The notes under the pieces: generated by a model
What the model saw: only the letters and a program-made list of their open reading frames with translations
What the model was told of the DNA's origin: nothing
The model's database searches: none
Made by a program: the position numbers and the translations under genes
Part shown: positions 1 through 10,030 of the stretch, in pieces
How the letters are laid out: the number at the start of each line of letters is the position of its first letter
Numbering within the stretch: the first letter of the stretch is position 1
Source of the DNA: Rhynchopus sp. YZ270_cl-10
Taxonomy: Eukaryota > Euglenozoa > Diplonemea > Diplonemida > Diplonemidae
Assembly: GCA_964035575.1 (NCBI GenBank)
Contig: OZ037883.1
Location: forward strand, 806,001 to 870,000
Length of the DNA stretch: 64,000 nt
Reading direction: 5' to 3'

Positions 1-463
1 CGGTGACGAAGGGGCAGGTGTCGATGTTGAAACCTTTTCGTCGCATGTCTGCCTCGACAGACTCAATGGTACCTTTCCAGTCCGCTCGGGTCAGGACAGT
101 GAGCACAATGCAGTAGGTTTCCCTGTCGGCATGGATCCCTGATGCAAGCATGTCCTGGTAGAGTCGCCACACACCGTGATCCGCCCAAGTTCTGCTCAGA
201 AGGCGTAGCCCAGTGTTGTAGGTGGCAATGCTGACTTCCTCGCCACGGAAGCGGAGGTTCGTGATAAACTGTGCAATCTCGTCGTACGTCCGGAGGTGCT
301 CAAAAGATCGAAAGGCAGAGTGTAATGAGCGTGCAGAAACACCGTCGACCTGTGTTGGGCGTCCATCAAAAGAAGGGCTCTGACCAACGTTCCAGCCACT
401 GAGATGCATGTCGGATGCAAGAGTGCAGTACACCCGACACCCATTGCGCAGCACTCTCAACAT
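1..463 (-). CDS. PPR-repeat protein, N-terminal part (runs off the left edge)
   Basis: Reading the minus strand from the ATG at 461-463 gives 154 codons without a stop up to base 1. The start, MLRVLRNGCRVYC, is rich in Arg, Leu and hydroxylated residues without acids, like a mitochondrial presequence. From about residue 70 the protein has pentatricopeptide-repeat helices: VSIATYNTGLRLLSRT, then VWRLYQDMLASGIHADRETY, then IVLTVLTRADWKGTIESVEADMRRKGFNID. The spacing of about 35 residues and the ATYN/ETYC helix starts are the usual PPR signature. PPR proteins bind single-stranded organelle RNA and act in its processing, stability, editing or translation; the exact target cannot be read from this fragment. 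The C-terminal repeats lie outside the window. PPR identity is fairly secure; mitochondrial location is inferred from the N-terminus. Confidence 0.72.
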   Translation of the reverse strand, partial: MLRVLRNGCRVYCTLASDMHLSGWNVGQSPSFDGRPTQVDGVSARSLHSAFRSFEHLRTYDEIAQFITNLRFRGEEVSIATYNTGLRLLSRTWADHGVWRLYQDMLASGIHADRETYCIVLTVLTRADWKGTIESVEADMRRKGFNIDTCPFVT

Positions 464-1036
464 GTTGCACAAAGGGGAGAGGGGAACAACATTCCCTTAT
501 TTTCTGAGAAGATTATTGTAAAACAAATAGTGGGCTTTAAGATGGAGGCAAATCTCTGCTGAGGGGTTAGTTGGGAAAAAAATAACAAAAAAAAAACAAA
601 AACTAGACAATATCATCCGCCAACTGATCTTGATAATAAAAACAACACTGTTTTTTTCGTTGAACGCAGCCAAATAGGGGTAAAAATCTGTTTGACGCAA
701 AGGTGAAAGGATTCAAGGGGAAATACTGGTATACAAGATCTGAACGTTGGCTTTCTTTTTTGTCTAGTTTCTTACAGTACATGTCAGGAGAGAAAAAAGG
801 GGGAGAGAGAAAGCATTCTTTTTTTAGTGCACCATATTTTCTTTTTTTTTTAGTATTTTTTTAAAAAATAAATTGTCCCTTTTCCCCGGTTTTTTTTTAA
901 AATGGAAAGTTATCTTCCCCTTTTTTCTTGGAATGACATTGCCATCCAATGAGAAGCCAGGCACCCTCCCATCTACTCACTCTCACGTTGGGGATACCCG
1001 CGCTCTTTTTTTTTTTTTTTTCTTTTTGTTCTTTTT

Positions 1037-1150
1037 TTGAAAACTTGGTTGTATTAGTGTAGCCACCCTAGAGTGTGCTCCACTATTTTTGTTTCACTTA
1101 TTTTTTTTGTTGCGTCTGGCAATCACCCACCCATGGTGGGTTATGTACGC
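1037..1150 (-). repeat. Dispersed repeat R3+R2
   Basis: The R3 part reads GAAAACTTGGTTGTATTAGT then GTAGCCACCCTAGAGTGTGC on the plus strand. It recurs almost exactly around 32286-32440, where a 100-bp transposon splits it, and in weaker form at 1572, 32115 and 60030. The R2 part follows: a short inverted repeat (CCCACC..GGTGGG) after a GTCGACAATCGCC-like motif. All copies have the same orientation as the host genes when read on the minus strand. This copy is the unoccupied version of the 32.3-kb insertion site. Confidence 0.65.
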
Positions 1151-1571
1151 TTTTTTTTTGTTGTGCATTTTTTTTTTTTTTTTGTTTGTTTTTTTGAAAA
1201 AATTGATAACGTGCAGTCACCATCTATGATCTCCACGTAGTTTTTTTTTAAATAGATGGACATCTGTCCTGGTATCCCTTTTTTTTCCCGCTCCCAAACT
1301 GGATAACAACGTTGCTGGCGTAGGAGAGGTTATGGGGGATACGACAGGTAAAAAAAAAGGAGTAGTTGAAACGTGCTAAAACGCATCTCAGTCGAGCTCA
1401 TGCAAAAAAAAATGCAAAAAAAATAAAAATGGTAAGATAAGACCAAGCATCGCTTAGCCACCTCAAGATAGAAAAAAATAGAAAAAAATAGTACACGTAA
1501 CTGGGGTTTTCCTCGTCTTTCGTCTTCCTTCTTCGTCACTCTCACATTTGCCCCGTTTAAAAAAAATCTTC

Positions 1572-1765
1572 TGGTGTATCAGTGTTGCCACACCCCCAAT
1601 GTGCTGAACACTATATCACCTATATTTTCCTTCGATTTTTTTTTTCCTTCTGGGCATTTGTCTGTAACCTTTTATTTTGTTCACGTTTTTTTTTTTGTTG
1701 TCGACAATCAACTAAAACCACCCACCTGAGGGGCATAGGTTCTGTACACAATGTCGGCCTAAGCC
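1572..1765 (-). repeat. Dispersed repeat R3+R2
   Basis: A second full R3+R2 copy: GGTGTATCAGTGTTGCCAC, then GTCGACAATCAACTAAAACC, then CACCTGAGGGG and TCTGTACACAATGTCGGCC. It is diverged from the copy at 1037 but keeps the same order and orientation of blocks. Confidence 0.5.
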
Positions 1766-1842
1766 TACTTAAAAGAATGTTTTTTTAATCATAATGTAAA
1801 ACTATGGTATGTGTACAGGACAAAACCACATTCCATTTATTT

Positions 1843-1935
1843 TGTTTATTGCATCGACAAATCGCCTAAGTACCCCCACCTTGGTGGGATACTCAGGGTC
1901 GGTACTCAATGTTGGCCGAAGCCTTTGCTGGCGTC
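1843..1935 (-). repeat. Dispersed repeat R2
   Basis: One of the clearest R2 copies: ATCGACAAATCGCCTAAG, the hairpin CCCCACC TTGG TGGG, then GGTACTCAATGTTGGCCGAA. Close relatives lie at about 2384, 7292, 33462, 33981 and 56718. Confidence 0.55.
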
Positions 1936-2593
1936 TTCAGTATTGAAAAAATAAAAACAAAGAATTGACAAACCGGAATACCTGAACGAATGACTGTACG
2001 GAAAATGAGGGGGGCTACTTTTGTGTTTGCAAGAAATCGACAAAATCAAAATTACGCCCCAATGGGTAAGAAGAAATTTCTGTACTCAAATATCGGCCAA
2101 GAAAAGCCTTTGCATCGCAAAAGGTATACACATAGTTTTTTTTTCCCCCTTAATTTCTTTTTTTCTTCTTTTTTCTTCAATCTGTTGCCCGCCACTATAA
2201 AATATGAGGGTCTTCTTGTTTTGTTTTGCTGATATAAACACAGTGGAGACAAAGAAACGTTGCAAGAGGAATGCGCCTCACGTGCACACACATCTTACGG
2301 AGACCTTGAAAGATGAACAACGTGCACACATCGTTACACAATGAGAATCAATCTGTTCCCTCTGTTCTTCGTTTTTTTTGTTGTGTCGACAATCGCCTCA
2401 GAGCCCACTTGGGGCTAGTAGGGTCTGTAACCACTGTTTTTTTTTTTTTTTCCTATAATAGTTCGATTAGCGTAGCTGCCACAGTCATCTGCAGCTCTCT
2501 TAGCAAAACCCTCATTCAAACATCAAGTGAATGGAACAAAAAAAAAAAGTGCAAACGCCTCCAATCGGACGCAGGCACTGAAAATAAGTTTCT

Positions 2594-2628
2594 AAGATAA
2601 TCCTAAGCCTCTCGCGCTTAGTCACCTT
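2594..2628 (-). repeat. R1 stem-loop repeat
   Basis: Plus-strand consensus AGATGANCCTAAGCCTCTCG followed by TGCTTAGTCACCTT. The inner arms CTAAGC/GCTTAG and outer arms AGRTGA/TCACCT pair into a hairpin with a CCTCTCGT-type loop. This copy is spacer-located; about half of the clear copies lie in introns. The loop is not self-complementary, so orientation can be read: all copies point the same way as the genes. Confidence 0.6.
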
Positions 2629-4023
2629 TTGTCCCCTATTGCGAACGTAACCTGATAGCCCTCACAAAGACTTATCATGATATCGAACGCTCTTCTCTGT
2701 GAAGGTTTCCCTCTTCATGTACACATACCCCCCTCTCGATGTCAACAAAACCTCCCATCTATTGCACTTCAAACTCAAATACATTTGGTGCAGTGTGACA
2801 ACCTTGTACGTTAGTTGATGTTTCACGTCAACTCAGGATGTCAATGATACACACAAACATGCAGACATGGTCCCAGGCCGGTAGTGGGTAGAAATGGCCC
2901 GTATTGGAGTACGAAATACTGTCTGTTTGTAAAAAAAGTTTTTATAAGCTGGTCCGGGTCGGATCCGTTACCTTGATAGGTAAAAAGTTGACGAGAAAGG
3001 AGTATTGATACACAATAAACACTTCGTGTATAGAAAAAAAAATGGAAAAATCACAACTTTTGCAACGTTTGAAAAGGGGGGGTTGGCCAACACATATCGG
3101 TGTGATGTAGCTTGGAAGGGGGGTGACTGGTCAGTGGTGATTGACTATAGCACAACTCAACCCTAAAAAAAAACTCCCCCAAAACAAAAAAAAAAATCTT
3201 GTTTCCCCCCCCCTTCCCAACTTTTGATCTCTGAATCGCGAAAAGACAATGCTTGCAGGGAAAGCATGTGGTCTTAAATAGTGGGCGTTGCAGTGGATTG
3301 ATCGTTTATGTGAATGGGGGGGAAAAGAAAAATAGTAGGATCAGGTAAGTAAAGTTGTTTTCGTTGATTTGCACAATCCTCCTGTTTGAGGGATGATTGG
3401 CGACCGTACCGGTAATACTATTTTCTCCTTTAAAACAAGCTTCGTAGGAATATTTTTAAAAAAATTGGAAGATGGATATGCCTCTCGTGCACGGACATCT
3501 AGAGAGAGGGAAAATGTGATTAAAAGGAAAGTGAATATTGCAAACAGGGCTTGCCTAACACTATTCCATGGGGGAAAAAAATTATAACACAGCTATTGTG
3601 TTTCCTGACCTGCGTCCACAGGGTAGACTCATCAATATACGGAATGCACTGAGGGATAACAAAAACAAAAAAAAGGAGATGTGAATACATTTGCTATTTG
3701 TCGGGTTAACGAGGGATGTGTGTATCACTGAAGTGTGTTTTTTTTTTCTTTTGTTTTTTTTTTGGCTCTTTCTTTCTTATTTGTTTTGTTATTCCGTATT
3801 CTGGAAGGTTAGGGAATGTTTTTTTTTCGAAACGACACAAGAAAAGAAAAACGAAAGGAAGGGCAAAAAAAATTGTATGATACGCGCAATCGCCTCTGGT
3901 TTTTTTTTTTTTTTAAAGCTGACTTACAAAAAGAATGTACTCTCCCTATAAAGGAAAATTGACTTAAAAACTCCACCCCCCCTCGTGCACCATCACAAAG
4001 CTGCGTGATCGATATTACAGATC

Positions 4024-7000
4024 TCATGTTGAAACACCGACGGGGGTACCTGGGGTACCTCCGCCTTTGTATCCTTTGTTACCTCCTTTGCCACCACCTT
4101 TGCCTCCTTTGTCGCCTTTGTCGCCCTTATCCTTCTCAACCTTGTCAGGGCACTGCGCGGTGGCTTCTGCTTCCGTGACGAGAGTATCGCTGCTGGGTGG
4201 CTTGAGCTGGCACACGTAGTCAAGCTTCTTCGATTCGTGGCGGTACCACACCTCGACATCCCAGCTCGACAGCAGTTGGCATTCCTGGAAGCGGCCCTCC
4301 TCCCACTGGATGTACATTGTGCCGGATTTGGAGTTCTTCTTGTTCTCACCGATCCAGATCTGGTCCCCGTTGAGGTTGTTGTGGAACATCTCGCAGTCAA
4401 TCCCGATGGTAGTGATGAAGACGTTGAACGACTTATCCTGGACCTTGATCAGAGTGCATTTGTGCATCTCCTTGTACACGGTCTTCCCATCGTTCTTGAA
4501 CATGTTGTATCGTGACTGCAGGTAGAGGCAGTAGAAGAGAACCAGCGATTTGTCGCCCGCCTTGCGTGCCTCCTCCTTGCGCTCATTGCAGCGCACCGCA
4601 ATCTCAGAGACGTCGGATTCTGGCAGAAGCAGATTGCCGCTTCTGATGTCCGCAGGGGTGATCGTGATGTCCTCCTCGGAAAGACCCTCACGCATCTTCT
4701 GCTTGTACAGCTTCTCGATCTCAAGCGCGCACTTCAGCACACGGTGCACCACAAGATCGGCATAACGACGGATCGGCGACGTGAAGTGAGTGTACAGCTC
4801 CAAATTCAACGCAAAATGGCTGAGCGAGTGGTCCTGTAAAAGAATGGATGGAAGGAATGGAGAAAAGAAGGTATGTGATGTGAGGAGCGTGTAGGCAAGG
4901 TAGGTGTCGGCTATGGTAAGTGGTTTGTTTATTATGTCATACCGCGCTCTCGCTTGTGCAGCAGTACTTTGCAAGCATCATGCCTCGGATGCCCATGGCC
5001 TTGATCGCGGAGTACTGTGGAGGTGGGGTGGGGTGGTGGTGAAGGGTATTGATACAAAGTGGGTGGTTGTAGTTGATAATGATGTGTGTTGTTGTGGTGT
5101 TGTCGGTTTCATTGGAAAGAAGTTGTGAAATACGTGATAATCTAAAGACGTCCTGTCCCCGTGTGAAAGCATACCTGTTCGTGGGAAGAGAGGTTTTCCA
5201 GTGAGTCGCTCATTGCCTTCCCACTGCCGACGTTCATCTTCAGCCCCTGCTGGCTGAGCGCCTGGATGAGAGAGTCGAACCTCTTTGGGTCTGGGGGGGC
5301 GTGGTAACGTGCCAGGGCCACCTCTGGGCAGTACTCAATGCACTTCTCTGTGACACGTGCGTTGGCCATAACCATGAACTCTTCCACAAGCCAGTTCGCT
5401 TCTGCTGTTTCGTGCATGTGCCTGTAGTGGTGGTGATGTGTGATGTGGGTGATGGTGGTGATGGTGGTGATGTGGGTGATGTGGGTGGTGTTTGTCGAGT
5501 GTACACGGTTCCTGTTTAGAGATCAGCAGAGTGTGAGATGAACATACCACCCCTTCGGCGCCATGCTGCTGTCGCCGTTCTCAAAGTCAAACCACATCCG
5601 CCCCTGGTTCAGGGACAGCGCACCACGCTCGTGACGCTTCCTTCTGATGTGCTTCGCAATACCCCACAGGCCGTTAACCCCGGACTTGATCTTGTCAATC
5701 GCCCATTTGTGCTTGTTGGCCGGCATGTGGGACAGGTCCAAACACGCGGGTGTGAACGTTTCGTCAATAATGGCCTGTTTGTTTGTTTGTTTGTTGGTAC
5801 AGTATAAACCCGAATGAGTGTATTCAATAGTGGAATCTCCAAAATCTCGGAAAAACTAAATAATAAATCCATGGGTAAATTGCGATAACACGTATACTTT
5901 TTGTTTCGATTTGCGATAACACGTACACAAAAAGTATACGTGTTATCGCGAAAAGTGGTCAAAAAAATGTACGTGTTTTCTCCTTCTAAGGTGCTCGCTC
6001 TCCATACCTAGACCCTCGAATTTTTTTTTTGGGACCCCCATAAAGGGCTAATTTCGACGATTTGAGGCCATTCAAAGCAAAATTTGGCACTTTTGAGCAT
6101 CTGTGGGGGTCTAGAACGCGGTTGCGAGCACCCCGTTTTTTAGCGAAATATGTACGTGTTATCGCGAAAAGTGTTCAAAAGAATGTACGTGTGACATTCA
6201 GAAGACAGGGTCTGGTGGTAAATTTTGCGTATCCCTCTGTGTGGGTCACTCACACTTGCGGTCATGTGCCACTGCGTGGGTCTGGGAACCAGACTTACGT
6301 ACTTAAGGTGCACGAACACAGGGTCTGGTGGTAAATTTTGCGTAGTACTGCGACGTGGTACTGCGTGGGTCTGGGAATATGGGTACCTGGGTACAGGATA
6401 TTTGTTGTCAAAGACATCTTCCACCATGCATTGAGGAGGGTAAGACAGTGGTCGCAGTTTCTACTTGATAGCATTACAACATTTAACTTCTCCACGGGGG
6501 TCTTGGGCCGTTCATTCGGTTATACCTTGACTAGCGGAAGAGGCCTTTTTGGTCTCTAGAATATCCGGTATTCCCGAACGGAGGCACACTTTGTGTGTTA
6601 CTACGACCTGGCAACTTCCAGCAGTAGGTTAAGTAATCTTTCTTGTAAATTGTTGGATCATTATCTCCTCAGTGTATGAATGCCCCACGTGACTGGACAC
6701 TTTTGTGTTTGTCATGTGGAGCTGTGGTTGCTCTTTCACGACTTTTTTCCTTGTACACAGTGTACCGTGTACCTGGGTACCTGGGCACCTGGGCACCTGG
6801 GAAAACACGTACGTTTTTGTTCGCGAAAACACGTACACTTTTTCGCGATAACACGTATACTTTTTGTGTACGTGTTATCGCAAATCGAAAAAAAAAGTAT
6901 ACGTGTTATCGCAATTTACCCTAAATCCATTATAATTAGAGGTCTTGAGTATGCCGCAGACTGACTGTATTGCAAAAAGACGTTTATGTAGCAAATCGCA

Positions 7001-8685
7001 GCCGTTAAGAGAAACATTAAAGTGTGTGCTGCATACCTGCGCGTTCTCGTACGCGAGCTTGCACTGGTTGCGGATGACAGTCTGCCCCATCCACTCATTG
7101 AGGATGTTCCCCTGCGAGTCCATGGTCCACTCCACACTGAACGCAAGCTTGTCTCCGAGGGTGTTCAGGGAGCAGTGCTCTTCGCAGAGCTTACGGGGAA
7201 GCATAGGAATCACACGCTGCACCATGTACACACTTGTTGCGCTGTGGTTGGATGGGGTGCGTTTTTCACTTTTATTTGTTATATCGATGAAGTTTTTAGT
7301 TGTCGAGTGATCGAAACCCCCACCTTGGTGGATAGTTAGGTCTGAACGCAATGTTGGCCGAAGCCTTTGTGCTACGGAAGGAATCGACGTAGGTCGTCCT
7401 CCACCTGAGCAACTTTTATGGAACTATTTTTGCAAAAAGAGATCAATTACATACCGCTTCCTTGCCTCCTCGTCCAGAGCAGAGCCGAAGGGCACGAAGG
7501 TGCAGACATCGGCAATGTGGACACCCACTCTGTAGTTCCCGCCACCGAGGTCGTCGCAGGAGAGGGCGTCGTCAAGATCCCTTGCAGAGGCTGGGTCGAT
7601 GGAGGTCACAAAGCGTTCGTGCTTGGCACCGATACGCATGTCTCTTCTGCCCTCCTTCAGGAGCTCCGCCTCTGAGGGGATGGGCACCACATCAGGGATG
7701 ACAGCAAGGCACTCCTGACTGAACTGGTCAGTGTAGTCCGTGCCGTGGTCGATCAGGATCGCACGAGTCTCAGCCTCCACCTGGTACGCCGAACCCAGGA
7801 CACGTGTCATCTGTGCGCGGGGGTACTGCATGTTCACCTCCCACGGCTGCATCTCAAGGTACACAAGGAACTCTTCAGGGTTGTCACGCACCTTGTCGTT
7901 GGCGAAGAGCTTAAGCGGCACGTCCATGTGCGGGAACTTCTCGTCGTAGGGAGCAAAGCGGACAAAGGTCTTGAGACCGCCACCCTTGTCCTTGGGGTGC
8001 CTGCTGCCGGACATGGCCTTGCAGACGTGGTTCTTGCTGTGGCTGTCTTTGTAGATGTGCACGATCTTTCCTGTCACGAGAAGGTCCGTCCCGATGAAGC
8101 TCGGTTTGGGGCACTCTTTATCGGCAAGCGGGTCGACCTCCTCCTTCTTGGTGTCGAGGATGCGTAGGGCACGGCAGATCGAACGCTTGTCGGGAAGCTT
8201 CGAGCGTTCCGACTTCGGCAGCTCCATGTCCTCCTTTCTCGAGCGGATGGTGACGGACTTGACGTCGAAGGGCTTGGGTTGCCCAAGGCGTCCTGCCTCA
8301 GGTTTGTTGGTCTTGGGCTTCCACTCGGATGGGGGGAGGGGCTCGACAATGACAACGTCGCCGTCGAAAGCTCTGTTCCTGTTGGGCTTGCCCTCAATGA
8401 GGATATCGCAGTCGTCGCCCCAGAGCTTCTGGTTGCGCACGAAGCAGATGGCTGAGCCGTACTTCTTCACCGCACACAATCCCTTCACGTACTTCCCAGA
8501 AAGCACACCTGCGATCGCCTCTTCACGCGAGATATATTCTGTGAATCCTGTACGCGACGGTGTGGACGGTGTGCTCGCAGGAGAGCCTCTGCCGCCAGGG
8601 CTGCCTGCACCCATGTTCATGCCCTGGATGGATTGGAGACGCGGGTCAATCGGCCTGCTGGGGAAGCTGCTCTTATCCTCTGCAG

Positions 8686-8716
<31 letters not shown>

Positions 8717-8821
8717 GGGCTGGTCCTGCTTCTGCTGCTCATCGCGGAGCCTCTTGGCCTCACGCAGCTTCTCCAGCGACGTCATCGCCTTTGGCTTCTC
8801 CTCCGCCGGTTGCTCCTGCGC

Positions 8822-8854
<33 letters not shown>

Positions 8855-9237
8855 CTGCTCGTCACGGAGCCTCTTTGCCTCGCGAAGCTTCTCCAGTGAG
8901 CTCGCTTCCTTGGGCTTCTCTATCGCCATTGCCTTGTCCTCTTTTACCCTTTTCCCCCACATGCCCTCCGGCTGTGGTGACGCTGTGCCAGCGGTCTGGC
9001 CGTGAGTCGGAGCTGCAGGTGGTGCGGAGGAGTCGTCCTTGGGCTTCTTCTTGAGGAACTCAACCCCCTTGAGTGCGTTGTTTGAGACGGAGGCGGGCTG
9101 TGGTGCGGATGGCTGTGCAGGTCTGGCCGCCTGCGCTGCTGCAGGGGACACACGCATCTGCGCCTTTCCAGCTGCGGGCTCTGAAACCCGCACCGTTGCC
9201 TTTGGTGTGGTGAACGTACCCGCTGCTGTAGGTGGGG

Positions 9238-9274
<37 letters not shown>

Positions 9275-9340
9275 CACCGGAGCCGGAGATGCCGCTGCCG
9301 GACGGAAGACCACCTCCTCGCTGCTCTCACTGTCACTCAT
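4024..9340 (-). CDS. DIS3L2: DIS3L2-type RNB exoribonuclease, six exons
   Basis: Minus-strand exons are 9340-7455, 7241-7037, 5774-5548, 5421-5175, 5014-4943 and 4833-4024. All introns are GT-AG, phases agree throughout, and the product is 1,148 aa. I start at MSDSESSEE (9340) because the open frame upstream has no other good ATG. The N-terminal third is low complexity with three polyglutamine runs and a duplicated [15 protein letters not shown] block. Then come OB/cold-shock segments (about 330-520) and the RNB domain with the catalytic motif [13 protein letters not shown] near residue 582, keeping all the Asp residues. The C-terminal S1-like region ends in a Lys/Gly/Asp tail. No PIN domain is present, which favours DIS3L2/SSD1 over the exosome subunit DIS3. 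Family function: cytoplasmic 3'-5' decay of (often uridylated) RNA. Intron 2 (5775-7036) is inflated by a transposon; intron 1 (7242-7454) contains an R2 repeat. Confidence 0.93.
5873..6921. mobile_element. Non-autonomous Mutator-like (MULE) element in intron 2 of the RNB gene
   Basis: Both ends carry long inverted repeats starting GGGTAAATTGCGATAACACG and continuing with GTGTTATCGC motifs for about 80-100 bp. The element is flanked by perfect 9-bp direct repeats TAAATCCAT (5864-5872 and 6922-6930). Nine-base duplications with long GGG-starting ends are typical of Mutator-like elements. No transposase is encoded. The interior shares a roughly 280-bp module and the CACCTGGGCACCTGGG tract with the 11.6-15.2 kb element. 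It lies wholly inside an intron, so the host protein is not interrupted. Confidence 0.8.
6401..6680 (-). repeat. Module B, copy 1 (inside the MULE-like element)
   Basis: Starts TTGTTGTCAAAGACATCTTC, then CACCATGCATTGAGGAG, and ends in a CTCCTCAGTG block. The same unit occurs at 11941-12266 and about 14455-14737. The copy at 11941 has complete inverted ends, so this was probably a short independent element later embedded in larger ones. Confidence 0.6.
7292..7370 (-). repeat. R2 repeat in intron 1 of the RNB gene
   Basis: Contains CCCCCACCTTGGTGG and GCAATGTTGGCCGAAGCC, the two conserved R2 blocks, between the coding exons ending at 7455 and beginning at 7241. Same orientation as the spacer copies. 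Confidence 0.5.
8687..8716 (-). repeat. CAG/CAA coding microsatellite
   Basis: A CTG/TTG triplet run on the plus strand encodes one of the polyglutamine tracts of the RNB protein. CAG is mixed with CAA, which tends to stabilise such tracts. Confidence 0.85.
8821..8859 (-). repeat. CAG/CAA coding microsatellite
   Basis: Second internal polyglutamine tract. It follows a copy of the duplicated [12 protein letters not shown] block, so repeat and flank appear to have been duplicated together. Confidence 0.85.
9241..9275 (-). repeat. CAG/CAA coding microsatellite
   Basis: N-terminal polyglutamine tract of the RNB protein (about residues 23-35), followed by PPP. Confidence 0.85.
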
Positions 9341-9459
9341 TGTGAGAAAAAAAAAGAAAAGAAAAAAGCCTATTCGCGGCAAAAAAAAAACCCCGATAAA
9401 TGGGTTCCTTCTGAGGGAGGTAGTGGAATAGGAAAAACAATATTTAAAAAAAAAAGTTG

Positions 9460-9560
9460 ATTTGAAATACAAAGCCCTCTCACGACAGTGTACCGGGGTG
9501 GACACCCAACCATGCAGTCCTACAATCCATTTCGTGGTTTACATCTGATATGGGCTCCTC
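9460..9560 (-). promoter_or_regulatory. R5 upstream repeat
   Basis: Plus-strand blocks TTGATTTGAAATACAAAGCC, GACAGTGTACC, ACCATGCAG and ATCCATTTCGTGGTTTACAT recur at 28026-28135, in both cases just upstream of a minus-strand start codon (RNB gene and Cys-rich membrane gene). A weaker copy lies at about 31495-31615. It may be a 5' leader or processing signal, or simply another mobile repeat; the shared position is what I can see. The rest of 9341-10030 shows no gene. Confidence 0.45.
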
Positions 9561-10030
9561 CCGCTTCCACTCATCAGCCAGATGAACGGGGATCATTGCA
9601 AACACAGGGACATGAATCCTGTGATGTAGGGTCCGGTTGGGGTCCTCTACTCATTTCACGGTGTGGCAAAGGCTATAGAGATTAAAGAATGTTCATGGGT
9701 CCTTTTTTTGTAATTTTATTTCTGCGTGGGAGGGAATATGCGGTGACTGCATAATCAATAGTCGGGGAAAGGGGAACCGAAAAATAAAACAAAAAGGGAC
9801 AGCAGGCGGAAATGGTTAGAGGTAGGCAACTCTTCTCGGATGCCCACCCGTTTGTTCGTTATATTGGCTTTTTTGTTACAATTAACCCTTTGCGGGGCGG
9901 AAGGCAAAAGGGAGTGGCGTTTTACCAAAACCGTAGGGCAAGACACCTCCGCTGGAGGCTCAATCGGATGTGACCGAATCCTGGCTCAATCAGAAATCTT
10001 ATATCTGAGGCAAAAAAAGATGGGGGGGGG

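Larger units (their letters stand above)
464..4023. other. Repeat-rich spacer without recognised genes
   Basis: No protein in six frames has recognisable composition; the ORFs are T/A-tract translations rich in Phe and Lys. The stretch is dominated by T and A homopolymers and holds several short dispersed repeats described separately (R3+R2 at about 1037-1150, 1572-1765 and 1843-1935; R2 at 2384-2431; R4 at 1361-1408 and 2545-2585; R1 at 2594-2628). About 2640-4020 shows nothing else I can name. Confidence 0.6.

Noticed and set aside
3809-4027. Extra C-terminal exon of the RNB gene
   Set aside because: The RNB frame ends in its own stop at 4024-4026 after a natural Gly/Lys tail; the downstream ORF is homopolymer-derived.
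8055-9005. 316-codon plus-strand ORF opposite the RNB gene
   Set aside because: Antisense shadow of the RNB exon: polycysteine and polyleucine runs are the reverse of CAG repeats.
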